A stretch of DNA of 15,500 nucleotides from Bacteroidales bacterium (lineage in GTDB: Bacteria > Bacteroidota > Bacteroidia > Bacteroidales > ML635J-15): NCBI GenBank assembly GCA_028696755.1, contig JAQVGK010000017.1, positions 1 to 15,500 of the forward strand, given 5' to 3'. The notes beneath the pieces are model-generated. The model ran no database searches and was not told the origin of the DNA. It was given only the letters and a program-made list of their open reading frames with translations. Below are positions 1 through 6,973 of this stretch, piece by piece (the stretch's first letter is position 1; each line of letters begins with the position of its first letter). The position numbers and the translations under genes were made by a program.

Positions 1-1
1 G

Positions 2-1717
2 CAAAATAAGTCATTTAATAATCTTAATGTTTTTCAAGGGAAAATTTACACAAATTATCATAACTATGAGGCTGAGAGCTCTGATACAATGTTGGTTTTT
101 GATAATGGAAATTGGCAAAAGTTTTTGCCCGAGTATAATGACATTGTTTCAATAAATTCGAATTCAGAACGATTGGTGGTATTAACAAAATATTGGGCAA
201 AGATTTTTGACGAAGATGTTAACGAAATTCGCCATATCTGGCGATATAAAATCAACGATGTAGACTATGGCCCAATGCCACAAAATGCTGCCTATGACAC
301 AAAAGGGAATCTTTGGATTGCTGATAAAAGATATGGTTTAGTTTATAATCCAGAAGATTGGATTTGCTCATCATATGTTATTAATGGACCCGATCATTAT
401 GAAGTGTTCGATTTTGCCGCCATCGAATCGGGTATAATTGCTGTGAAAGGTGGAATGAACTTGTCTTGGGGACCGCTGTGGAATGCAGGAGCTTTTGCGA
501 AATTTTCTAACAATTTATGGTATACTCATACTCAATCAAACACATCAGGTTTGGCTGGAATTTATGACCTAGTTCGTGTTGTAGTAGATCCGAATGACCC
601 AACCCATTTTTTCATGGGTAGTTGGGTAAAAGGCTTGGTCGAATTTAGGAATAATCAGCATTACAAAACTCACAATCCCACCAACAGCACTCTTACTTTT
701 GTTGAGGGAACAATCTACTGTCGTATCGGTGGAATGGCTTTTGACGAAGATGGAAACTTATGGGTAACAAACTCGCTTACCTCTCCACAGATTCATGTGC
801 TTTCGCCCGAAGGTAACTGGACATCAATTGATTATTCTTCATATATCGGTGGAATTAATATTGGCAGATTTATTATTACTGAGGATGATGTAAAATGGGT
901 AATCCTGCCGCAAAGTGTTGGGCTATTTGTTTTTGATGATAATAATACTCCTGCCGATAAATCGGATGATAAAGTGAAAAAACTTTCTGTTATTAATGAA
1001 GAAGGCGAAGTAATAAGTAATGATGTTTTTTCAATCGCACAAGATAAAAATGGTTATATCTGGGTCGGAACAAGTAAGGGCGTGGCGGTATATTATAATC
1101 CTGAGGATGTTTTTGAAACTGGAAACCTTCAGGCACGACAGATTAAAATTCCGCGTAATGATGGAACCGATAATGCCGACATCTTGCTTGGAAACGATGT
1201 AGTTACTTCGATAAACGTTGATGGAGCCGATAAAAAGTGGTTTGGAACTCAAAACGGTGGTGTATATTATACAAGCGCCGATGGTCTTGAGGAAATTCAT
1301 CATTTTACCAGAGACAACTCTCCACTTTTGTCGAATAACATTCTTTGTACTGCAATAATTCCTAATACTGGCGAAGTATTTTTTGGAACTGCTGCTGGAA
1401 TAATCTCTTATCGCAGCACTGCAACCGAAGGAGGCGAGGATTACATTGGCGTTTATGCTTTTCCAAACCCTGTAAAGCCTGATTATCGTGGCCCAATTAC
1501 CATCACCGGACTTGTTGCTGGATCATACGTAAAAATTACCGACATCTCGGGAAATCTTGTAACCGAAATGCGCTCCGAAGGTGGTCAGGCTGTTTGGTAC
1601 GGCGAAGATCTAAATGGTAATCGTGTTTCTACAGGTGTTTATCTTGTATTCTCAAGTAACGAAACTGGTTCGAAAACCGATATTACAAAAATTTTGTTCA
1701 TAAACGGAAACGAATGA
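2..1717 (+). CDS. porZ: PorZ-like T9SS surface protein (two-component-regulator-type beta-propeller plus CTD), 5' truncated
   Basis: The reading frame is open from the left edge, so the N-terminus is missing; 571 residues are visible. The body is made of propeller-type repeats with phrases such as NLWIADKRYGLV, NLWVTNSL, YIWVGTSKGVAVY and KKWFGTQNGGVYY, as in two-component-regulator beta-propellers. From about residue 480 to the end there is a beta-rich domain starting with FPNP (487-490), followed by an ITDISGNLV stretch and a GVYLV stretch, which is the look of a T9SS C-terminal domain. In Porphyromonas, PorZ is a surface component of the T9SS attachment complex that also binds A-type LPS (family knowledge). 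Its 3' end overlaps recO (ATGA), an arrangement I recall for PorZ genes in this phylum. A generic propeller protein with a sorting domain is the alternative, but the recO junction favours PorZ. Confidence 0.82.
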   Translation, partial: QNKSFNNLNVFQGKIYTNYHNYEAESSDTMLVFDNGNWQKFLPEYNDIVSINSNSERLVVLTKYWAKIFDEDVNEIRHIWRYKINDVDYGPMPQNAAYDTKGNLWIADKRYGLVYNPEDWICSSYVINGPDHYEVFDFAAIESGIIAVKGGMNLSWGPLWNAGAFAKFSNNLWYTHTQSNTSGLAGIYDLVRVVVDPNDPTHFFMGSWVKGLVEFRNNQHYKTHNPTNSTLTFVEGTIYCRIGGMAFDEDGNLWVTNSLTSPQIHVLSPEGNWTSIDYSSYIGGINIGRFIITEDDVKWVILPQSVGLFVFDDNNTPADKSDDKVKKLSVINEEGEVISNDVFSIAQDKNGYIWVGTSKGVAVYYNPEDVFETGNLQARQIKIPRNDGTDNADILLGNDVVTSINVDGADKKWFGTQNGGVYYTSADGLEEIHHFTRDNSPLLSNNILCTAIIPNTGEVFFGTAAGIISYRSTATEGGEDYIGVYAFPNPVKPDYRGPITITGLVAGSYVKITDISGNLVTEMRSEGGQAVWYGEDLNGNRVSTGVYLVFSSNETGSKTDITKILFINGNE

Positions 1718-2442
1718 TGAATGGTAAAACCGAAGCTATCGTTTTAAACAAAATTAAGTATAGCGATAATTCGGTTATCGTCAATTTTCTCAGTCGCGAT
1801 TTTGGCCGCTTTGCAGCGCTTATACGTATCCCAAAAACTTCGAAATCGGGATTAAGTCATGCAATGTTTTTCCCTCTTACGATTCTCGAAACCGAGGTCA
1901 AGCTAAAAGATACTCGAACAATACAATCGGTTTTGCATTGTAGCAGAGTCGAAAATACTGATGATATTTTTAGCGACATCAACAAACTCGCTATTGCTCA
2001 GTTTATTGCCGAGGTTGCGCTTAAAACAATTCGTGAAGAAGAGTCGAATCCTGCCGTTTACGATTTTTTGCGAGCAACAATTCTAAACTTAAACTCCGCA
2101 ACCCAAAAATTAAGCGGAATACACATTTGCTTTCTAAAAGATTTTGCTGCCTTATCGGGTTTTGGATTGCATAATAATCATTGCAGCGGAATGCCATTTT
2201 TTAATTTACGCGAGGGCATGTTTTTACCTGTTTATACCAGTAGTGCCGAGTCGCTCGACGCCACCGAAAGTATGCTTATGGCGCGCATTTTAACCGCAGA
2301 TTCTGAAATCGAAATAAACGATTTGAATTACTCCGCAAGAAATATTTTGCTAAAACAAATGCTCGAATACTATAAAATGCACATCCCTGGATTTGGAGAA
2401 ATAAACTCCCTCAAAGTATTACACGAGGTTTTTACAAGCTAA
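1714..2442 (+). CDS. recO: DNA repair protein RecO
   Basis: Recombination mediator of the RecFOR pathway: RecO binds ssDNA and, with RecR, loads RecA onto SSB-coated DNA in the cytoplasm. The 242-residue length is normal for the family. The N-terminus reads EAIVLNKIKYSDNSVIVNFL, the typical start of the RecO OB-fold (about residues 1-80), with FGRFAALIR in the third strand. A helical C-terminal domain follows, with the FLKDFAALSGFG element and the NLREGMF motif near residues 150-170. I do not see the paired CxxC zinc-finger motifs present in some RecO proteins. The start ATG lies inside the porZ stop (ATGA), with a second ATG one codon later at 1717, so translation is probably coupled to porZ. 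Confidence 0.93.
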   Translation: MMNGKTEAIVLNKIKYSDNSVIVNFLSRDFGRFAALIRIPKTSKSGLSHAMFFPLTILETEVKLKDTRTIQSVLHCSRVENTDDIFSDINKLAIAQFIAEVALKTIREEESNPAVYDFLRATILNLNSATQKLSGIHICFLKDFAALSGFGLHNNHCSGMPFFNLREGMFLPVYTSSAESLDATESMLMARILTADSEIEINDLNYSARNILLKQMLEYYKMHIPGFGEINSLKVLHEVFTS

Positions 2443-2447
2443 TTAGG

Positions 2448-2467
2448 TTTAGCTCAGCGAAGCTAAA
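2448..2467. other. Short hairpin just after recO
   Basis: TTTAGCT and AGCTAAA form a perfect 7-bp stem around the 6-nt loop CAGCGA, six bases after the recO stop. It may mark the 3' end of the porZ-recO transcript, but no T-tract follows on the plus strand, so it is not a classical intrinsic terminator. It could also be the outermost part of the larger palindrome that follows. Confidence 0.35.
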
Positions 2468-2468
2468 A

Positions 2469-2720
2469 AGTCTGGCGTGCCTCAGCTTTGAGGCGACAAG
2501 GCGAAGATGTATAATACTCAACCTCCATGGAATTTTGTAATATAAACCGTATCTTTTGAGCCTACTCTTCTTCAAAAATTATTTCCATAGCTACTGCTAT
2601 GCAAAGAATTTTTTCATCGTTTAGTCTCAAAATCTACTAGTTTCTAAATAAAAAATCACATAGAGGGTGAGTATAATACTTCGAGCCGATGGCAACGAAA
2701 AAGATGGGGTGCGCCAGGCT
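2469..2720. repeat. Long imperfect palindrome (about 250 bp), MITE-like or structured RNA
   Basis: The two halves are imperfect reverse complements over almost their whole length, centred near 2593. The inner stem is CATAGC (2586-2591), loop TACT, GCTATG (2596-2601). Going outward, the paired blocks include CAAAAATT with AATTTTTT, TTTTGAG (2554-2560) with CTCAAAA (2626-2632), ATAATACTCA (2511-2520) with TGAGTATAAT (2668-2677), and AGTCTGGCG (2469-2477) with CGCCAGGCT (2712-2720). No transposase is present. A GCTAA word occurs at both edges (2462-2466 and 2718-2722), which is too weak to claim as a target duplication. A non-autonomous mobile element, two inverted copies of a dispersed repeat, or a long RNA hairpin downstream of recO are all possible. 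Confidence 0.7.
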
Positions 2721-2907
2721 AACTAACACATATACAGAGAATTATAGATTTGCTTTATGCTTCCAAAACATAGTAAATAATGTTTATGTAACTCAAAATA
2801 TGTGAGTGAAGATTTTTTACTACATAGTCGAAAAAGCTTGCACTTATTATTTTGAATTCACATCTAATTAATTGATGTTTAAAGTGTTAAGTGTTTTTAA
2901 GCAGCCC

Positions 2908-3300
2908 CTAATTAGGACAGATAGCCTTAGCATTAATGAACGCGCTCTTATCAGAATCATTTCTACTAAAAATTGCTTTTGGATCAGATTTTAACTCCTT
3001 AAGCGAATCAAAAATATCATATTTGTCATCAGGCGAAAACACTGGTGCATTAACAAGCTTTAAAAACTCACCTGCAAGTTCAATTTTCATATTTCTAAGC
3101 ACAGTGTGATAAAAACTGTCGTAAGCTTGTTCTTTTACATTTCCAGCAAGCTTATGCTTGTTTGCATTAACAAATCCCACAAAGTCGGAAAACTGATCGT
3201 TATTAAGCTGCATATATAAATTCTGAAACTCCAGAATCACACTGCCGTCAGCATTTACTGTCAACTGACCATTCGGTGTATTATAAATCAACTTTTTCAT
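2908..3300 (-). CDS. Hypothetical protein, 130 aa
   Basis: I do not recognise the family. The product is 130 residues with no signal peptide, membrane segment or lipobox, so it is probably cytoplasmic. It begins MKKLIYNTPNGQ, has an early beta-type stretch (GSVILEFQNLYMQLNND, about residues 19-35), then mixed helical and charged sequence, with one cysteine near the C-terminus. The pattern of a strand pair followed by NNDQF and FVGFVN resembles other small uncharacterised Bacteroidota proteins, but I cannot assign a domain. The ATG start at 3300 gives a normal-looking N-terminus. The gene stands alone between two long palindromic repeats, with several hundred bases of non-coding DNA on either side. 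Clean coding over the full frame supports a real gene. Confidence 0.65.
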   Translation of the reverse strand: MKKLIYNTPNGQLTVNADGSVILEFQNLYMQLNNDQFSDFVGFVNANKHKLAGNVKEQAYDSFYHTVLRNMKIELAGEFLKLVNAPVFSPDDKYDIFDSLKELKSDPKAIFSRNDSDKSAFINAKAICPN

Positions 3301-3502
3301 TTTCCAGAATTTTTTTTACCTACTACAATTTTTGTTCCACATATAAGACAACAAAAAAGGTAAAAACGTTACAAGGAAAATGAAAAAAATATCAAATCAC
3401 AAATCAATGTCGTTTAGTAAAGGCCCTCCCTAATAAATTTTACTGGAATTTACTGGTAAAATTAATCCATCGAAAAATGTTAATGTCACTTCGGCGGGCT
3501 CA

Positions 3503-3708
3503 GTACACCGCCTCTGGACAAAGGAGTGATTCTAGCTGTTGATTGATTTTTACTGACGTTGAAGCCCTAACGGGCTAAGAAGCGGATTTTAATTCCGATT
3601 TACAATATACAATGACGTGCAGCAATCGCATTCGCGTTTTTGTCCAGCGGACATAAACGTCAGTAAAAAGCTTAATCCAACAGCACTTTTTGTCCAGCGG
3701 ACATATAC
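3503..3708. repeat. Second long imperfect palindrome (about 205 bp)
   Basis: TTTTTACTGACGTT (3547-3560) is the perfect reverse complement of AACGTCAGTAAAAA (3656-3669). The symmetry continues outward with small gaps: GCTGTTG (3535-3541) with CAACAGC (3678-3684), and CTGGACAAA (3515-3523) with TTTTGTCCAG (3687-3696). It then fades toward GTAC/GTAT at the edges. The inner part carries the hairpin AGCCC-TAAC-GGGCT (3563-3576). No coding sequence and no transposase are present, so this is probably a dispersed intergenic repeat or a MITE-like element. Confidence 0.65.
3637..3705. repeat. 19-bp direct repeat, two copies 50 bp apart
   Basis: TTTTTGTCCAGCGGACATA occurs identically at 3637-3655 and 3687-3705. 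Each copy contains the small palindrome GTCC-AGC-GGAC. A related inverted word, CTGGACAAA, lies at 3515-3523. The copies are part of the right arm of the larger palindromic element. Confidence 0.8.
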
Positions 3709-3765
3709 CTAAAAATGCTTAACTAAACGACATTGAATCCCAAATCCCAAACACAGCAGTAATAA

Positions 3766-3786
3766 TTGTAATTTGTAATTTGTAAT
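3766..3786. repeat. Tandem heptanucleotide TTGTAAT x3
   Basis: Three perfect head-to-tail copies of TTGTAAT lie 18 bases past the stop codon of the minus-strand VWA-OmpA gene. Such short tandem repeats can vary in copy number by replication slippage; no function is evident. Confidence 0.8.
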
Positions 3787-3803
3787 TTCTTCCATTCCAG
3801 CTT

Positions 3804-6167
3804 TTACTTCATCATCACAATTTCTATTCTTCGGTTTTCCTGAGCTTGCCAGTCTTCTTTTTCTTCTTTCCAGATAGGGTAGAGTTCGCCAAGTGGAACG
3901 CTGATAATTCTATTCTCTGCAATTCCGGCTTTTATAAGATATGACTTTACAAAGTTGCAGCGTCTTTCGGATAAGGCTTTATTGTATTCTTCGGTATCGG
4001 TTAAGTCGGTATGTCCAAATATTGCAATACTTATCGCTGTGTCGGATTGCATAAAAGAAACCAAACTGTCGATTTTTGGGAGATACTCTTCCATAACAAC
4101 AGTTCCGTTAAGACTAAACAAAGCAATAACCTGTGGTGCCGACAAAGCTGTTTTATTTGTAATTTTGCCTAAATGTTTTATCCAGTAGGATGAGGTGTCG
4201 GCTTCGAATTTATTGAAATCAATATCCTCGTTTAAATACAACTTTTTACCAACTGTGTAAACTTTGCCAGTATTATCATTATAGCTTAATTTGATCCCAT
4301 TTATTTTTTTAATGTCGGATGATTTGAATTTTACTATGTAATAATTTCTTTTAAGATATGGCAGTTCGTACCACACTCCGCTCACTTCTTTGCTGGACGA
4401 AACTGGATAATAATTGCCGCCTGTATATCCAGCCATAGTTTCGAGCAGCTTTGAGTTTACACATTCGCCGAAAGAAATTATATTAATACGCACATTGTCC
4501 TTGTTGGCCAGATTTGCCAGTTCCTGTGCGGTTACAGCTTTTTGACCGTAATAAAACATCGAGGAGTTTTCAAAGCCGTCGGTAAATACAATCATTTCTT
4601 TTGTTCGATTAGGTTCGTCTTTTAAGCTGCTTAGTCCATCGCTCATCCCTGCATAAAGCGCGGTGGAGCCACCATAGTTCTTAAGTCCTTCAAATTTTAT
4701 AGAATTCAGAATGATTTGCTTGTTTTGTGTCAAGCCAATTTCGGGAACAACTTTTGAATCGAACCTTACAAGGCTTATGCGGTCGTTATCGCGTTTATTT
4801 GAGATAAATGATTTTGTAGCGACTTCCAGATCTTGTATTGTTGATGTCATCGACCCGCTGTAGTCGAGCACAACTGCAATATCACTGTCGTTTTTTTTAT
4901 CATCGGTATTTTCAACTACACTAAAATCGTTTATGCTATTTGTGCCACCTCCGGTATAAGTTTCGACAAGTCCGTTAAAATATTTGCGCGATTCGCCTGC
5001 AGAAATAGTTGGTGGGGCAAGTCCATGAACAAAATTTCCATTTTCGTCAACAACCAGCACAAACAGTTTTATGTACTGAGGGTATTCGCTTAAATCAACT
5101 CCAAATATTTCGTAATCGAGTCTTATTCCTTTGGTAATCTGCGTAAAATCCTTTTCGCCAGTGATATATTTTCGTTTTACTAGCTCTACACGTGTTTCGG
5201 CAGTATCATTCATCCCGTTAAGGTACGAAAAAAGGGTTACATACTCGGTCTCGGTGGGTTTATACTTAAATTTGCCTGCAAGTGGTTGAAGCTCATCGCT
5301 CACCGAAAGTTTTACCGAATCGGCATTTAGCACTTGCCACGATAGCACAGCCTCGTCGCCGGGAAAAACCTTTTCGAGCGACATAAAATACTTGATTTCG
5401 GATTTATAAACCTGTATAGTAAAATCTTTAAACTCGAGAACGCCGTTATTACGGTATATAAGCATCGAAAAATCTGTTGTTTTGTTTAGTGGGAAGTTTA
5501 TTTCGCCACTCACTGGTAAATTGTCGGCAATACCAGCAAGTTTAACCTTTTCACAATTCTTGAACGACCAGCTTATTTGTGCAGGATTGCCAACTGGAAT
5601 ACGTTTCGTAAAATCTAACTTCTCTACATATTTTACCTTAATTTTGATTTTTTTTGTCCGTGAATGTCCAAACTTATTTACTGCTGTAAGTTCGATTGTT
5701 GTATCTTTTTGAGTTTTAAGAGGAAATTTGCCTGAAGTCTCAAACGCATCGTCAAAACCTTTTATTAGCACATATTCGGCATTAGCAGCTTCCCAGCTAA
5801 ATGATGAAGTTTCTTCATCGCTTACATATTCGGGCACAGTAAGTTTTGTAAAACCAGGTTCTAAAACTTCGATGGTTATTTTTTTTGTTTTTGTCTTACT
5901 TCCTCTTATTGCTGTAAACTCGTAGGTTGTTGTAACTGTGGGTTTTAATGTCATGCTTCCCGATAGTTCCAAACTCTTACCTCCTGTGGCCGAGGATATT
6001 ACCCTTTTTGCATCTATTGATGTCCAGAAAATTGTGATTGAATCGCCAATTTGAATAGAAGTTGGTTTTTCGGTGCCAAGATTGATAAACGGATCTTTTC
6101 CAGCTTCGGCTGCTACTCCCCAAAATAAAAGCACAGCAAACATACTTGCAAATAGGTAACTTTTCAT
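3804..6167 (-). CDS. Secreted protein with four Ig-like repeats, VWA domain and C-terminal OmpA-like domain
   Basis: I chose the ATG at 6167 (787 aa) rather than the in-frame ATG at 6200, because it places a classical signal peptide (MKSYLFASMFAVLLFWGVAAEAG) right at the N-terminus. Four tandem beta-rich repeats follow (about residues 25-345). Each carries a strand of the type 'sFSWeaaNAeyVli', 'ISWSFKNCEKVKL' or 'LSWQVLNADSVKL', then SG and a T-rich turn, as in Ig-like folds. A VWA domain follows with an intact metal site (MIDAS): DYSGS (D435, S437, S439), T502 in GGSTALY and D530 in FTDG. The last part (about 680-787) is an OmpA-like peptidoglycan-binding domain with GHTD (718-721) and terminal NRRIEIVM. 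There is no outer-membrane barrel and no T9SS sorting domain. A periplasmic or outer-membrane-associated protein that binds peptidoglycan and a protein ligand is the likely role. It appears to be transcribed alone. Confidence 0.88.
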   Translation of the reverse strand: MKSYLFASMFAVLLFWGVAAEAGKDPFINLGTEKPTSIQIGDSITIFWTSIDAKRVISSATGGKSLELSGSMTLKPTVTTTYEFTAIRGSKTKTKKITIEVLEPGFTKLTVPEYVSDEETSSFSWEAANAEYVLIKGFDDAFETSGKFPLKTQKDTTIELTAVNKFGHSRTKKIKIKVKYVEKLDFTKRIPVGNPAQISWSFKNCEKVKLAGIADNLPVSGEINFPLNKTTDFSMLIYRNNGVLEFKDFTIQVYKSEIKYFMSLEKVFPGDEAVLSWQVLNADSVKLSVSDELQPLAGKFKYKPTETEYVTLFSYLNGMNDTAETRVELVKRKYITGEKDFTQITKGIRLDYEIFGVDLSEYPQYIKLFVLVVDENGNFVHGLAPPTISAGESRKYFNGLVETYTGGGTNSINDFSVVENTDDKKNDSDIAVVLDYSGSMTSTIQDLEVATKSFISNKRDNDRISLVRFDSKVVPEIGLTQNKQIILNSIKFEGLKNYGGSTALYAGMSDGLSSLKDEPNRTKEMIVFTDGFENSSMFYYGQKAVTAQELANLANKDNVRINIISFGECVNSKLLETMAGYTGGNYYPVSSSKEVSGVWYELPYLKRNYYIVKFKSSDIKKINGIKLSYNDNTGKVYTVGKKLYLNEDIDFNKFEADTSSYWIKHLGKITNKTALSAPQVIALFSLNGTVVMEEYLPKIDSLVSFMQSDTAISIAIFGHTDLTDTEEYNKALSERRCNFVKSYLIKAGIAENRIISVPLGELYPIWKEEKEDWQAQENRRIEIVMMK

Positions 6168-6261
6168 AATGCGGCAATTAGAAGTGTAAAGATATAACAA
6201 ATTGATGAAGGGAAATATTATGTAGAATGAAAAAAATAAGGAAGGAAGTCAGAAATCAGAA

Positions 6262-6338
6262 GGCGGAAAACAGAATCTCGCTCAGCGACACTGACAGGTC
6301 TTGTTGACGCGTCAGCTTCTGCCTTCCGCCTTTTTTTT
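6262..6338 (+). terminator. Hairpin with T-tract between guaD and the VWA-OmpA gene
   Basis: GGCGGAAaaCAGAA (6262-6275) pairs with TTCTGccTTCCGCC (6317-6330) and is followed by eight Ts (6331-6338). On the plus strand this has the shape of an intrinsic terminator, but both flanking genes are on the minus strand, where no T-tract follows the stem. The long inner part carries GACACTGACAGGTC (6287-6300), shared with the repeat beyond guaD. It may therefore be a dispersed palindromic repeat rather than a working terminator, or it may stop antisense transcription toward guaD. Confidence 0.4.
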
Positions 6339-6344
6339 CTATTT

Positions 6345-6812
6345 TCAATACTCTGTTTTACTTGTCGATAAGCTCCACTTTTTAAAAGCTTCCAAAGCTT
6401 GTTCGCGCATCATTGTTTCGGTTTTAAGGTTGCGTTCGGTGTAATGTTTATCAAGTTCGTCGTAGATAAAGTTGTCGCTAAAACCGATATCGTCGGCATC
6501 TTTTTTAGTGTTTGCAAAATATAGCTTGTCAATTCTTGCCCAATAGATTGCGCCGAGGCACATTGGACAAGGCTCGCACGACGAATATATTTCGCAGCCA
6601 CTAAGGTCGAAAGTTCCAAGTTTTTTTGCTGCAGCACGAATTGTATTAACTTCGGCATGTGCAGTAGGATCGTTATCGTTTGTAACGCTGTTTCCCGAAG
6701 CTGCAATCACTTCGCCATCTTTAACAATTACTGCCCCAAAAGGACCTCCTCCTTTGTCAATATTTGCAATCGATAAGTCGATTGCCATTTGCATAAATTT
6801 TTCTTTACTCAT
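6345..6812 (-). CDS. guaD: Guanine deaminase, cytidine-deaminase fold (GuaD)
   Basis: Hydrolyses guanine to xanthine and ammonia in purine salvage or catabolism; cytosolic and zinc-dependent. The 155-residue product carries the deaminase zinc motifs: HAE (H52, catalytic E54) and PCPMC (C82 and C85). The stretches GGPFGAVIVKDG, NDPTAHAEV and SCEPCPMCLGAIYWAR match the B. subtilis GuaD type (156 aa) very closely as I remember it. The protein ends in EY, as that family does; the C-terminal segment is reported to be swapped between subunits near the active site. A tRNA adenosine deaminase (TadA) is the main alternative, but the SCEPCPMCLGAIYWAR pattern and the C-terminus favour GuaD. The gene is separated from its neighbours by 152 and 177 bp of repeat-rich DNA, so it is probably monocistronic. 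Confidence 0.9.
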   Translation of the reverse strand: MSKEKFMQMAIDLSIANIDKGGGPFGAVIVKDGEVIAASGNSVTNDNDPTAHAEVNTIRAAAKKLGTFDLSGCEIYSSCEPCPMCLGAIYWARIDKLYFANTKKDADDIGFSDNFIYDELDKHYTERNLKTETMMREQALEAFKKWSLSTSKTEY

Positions 6813-6843
6813 ATTTAATATTTTTATGTTTATAAATTTCTGC

Positions 6844-6973
6844 GAAAGCTGAAATTCGTAGGCAGTCGCCTAGCGACACTGTCAGGTCCGAAGGACACTG
6901 ACAGGTCTGTCTTCGGACTCCGAATTCGGTCCCTGAGCGGAGTCGAAGGGCCGCACTTCGGACTTCAGCTTTC
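6844..6973. repeat. Palindromic intergenic repeat between guaD and the O-antigen ligase gene
   Basis: The outer arms GAAAGCTGAA (6844-6853) and TTCAGCTTTC (6964-6973) are perfect reverse complements. Inside are AGCGACACTGTCAGGTC (6872-6888) and GACACTGACAGGTC (6894-6907), the latter identical to the copy at 6287-6300, plus CCGAATTCGG and several GGAC/TTCGGAC words. The right arm covers the stop codon and last two sense codons of the O-antigen ligase gene (its TGA occupies 6967-6965). On the minus strand it may form the 3' hairpin of the operon transcript, although no clear T-tract follows. Confidence 0.6.

Larger units (their letters stand above)
2443..2907. other. Non-coding stretch between recO and the orphan gene
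   Basis: No plausible gene is visible on either strand. Most of it is a roughly 250-bp imperfect palindrome (2469-2720, listed separately), preceded by a small hairpin at 2448-2467. In the remaining AT-rich part, 2721-2907, I see nothing that I can name. Confidence 0.7.
3301..3803. other. Non-coding stretch with nested repeats
   Basis: No gene is visible. The middle (3503-3708) is an imperfect palindromic element, listed separately with its internal direct repeat. Upstream of it, ATTTTAC (3437-3443) and GTAAAAT (3456-3462) form a small hairpin, and TTTACTGG is repeated there in tandem. The end next to the VWA-OmpA gene contains a heptanucleotide tandem repeat at 3766-3786. I see no clear terminator for the VWA-OmpA gene and no clear promoter for the orphan gene. 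Confidence 0.65.

Noticed and set aside
2555..2640. Short open stretches through the core of the 250-bp palindrome, readable in both directions
   Set aside because: They are about 20 codons, lack a good start and are explained by the palindromic symmetry.
3637..3705. Two 19-bp direct repeats with a 31-bp spacer, looking like a minimal CRISPR
   Set aside because: Only two copies, the repeat is too short, no cas genes are present, and both copies are part of a larger palindromic element.
2443..3803. Possible tRNA or known riboswitch in the non-coding stretches
   Set aside because: No cloverleaf with acceptor and TPsiC-like elements and no familiar riboswitch core could be found by eye; the GC-rich hairpins belong to the palindromic repeats.
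6168..6200. Upstream start (11 extra residues) for the VWA-OmpA protein
   Set aside because: It would bury the signal peptide behind a polar extension; the ATG at 6167 gives a standard signal peptide.
6410..6706. Alternative minus-strand frame inside guaD
   Set aside because: The other frame has all zinc-binding and catalytic motifs of a deaminase; this one has none.
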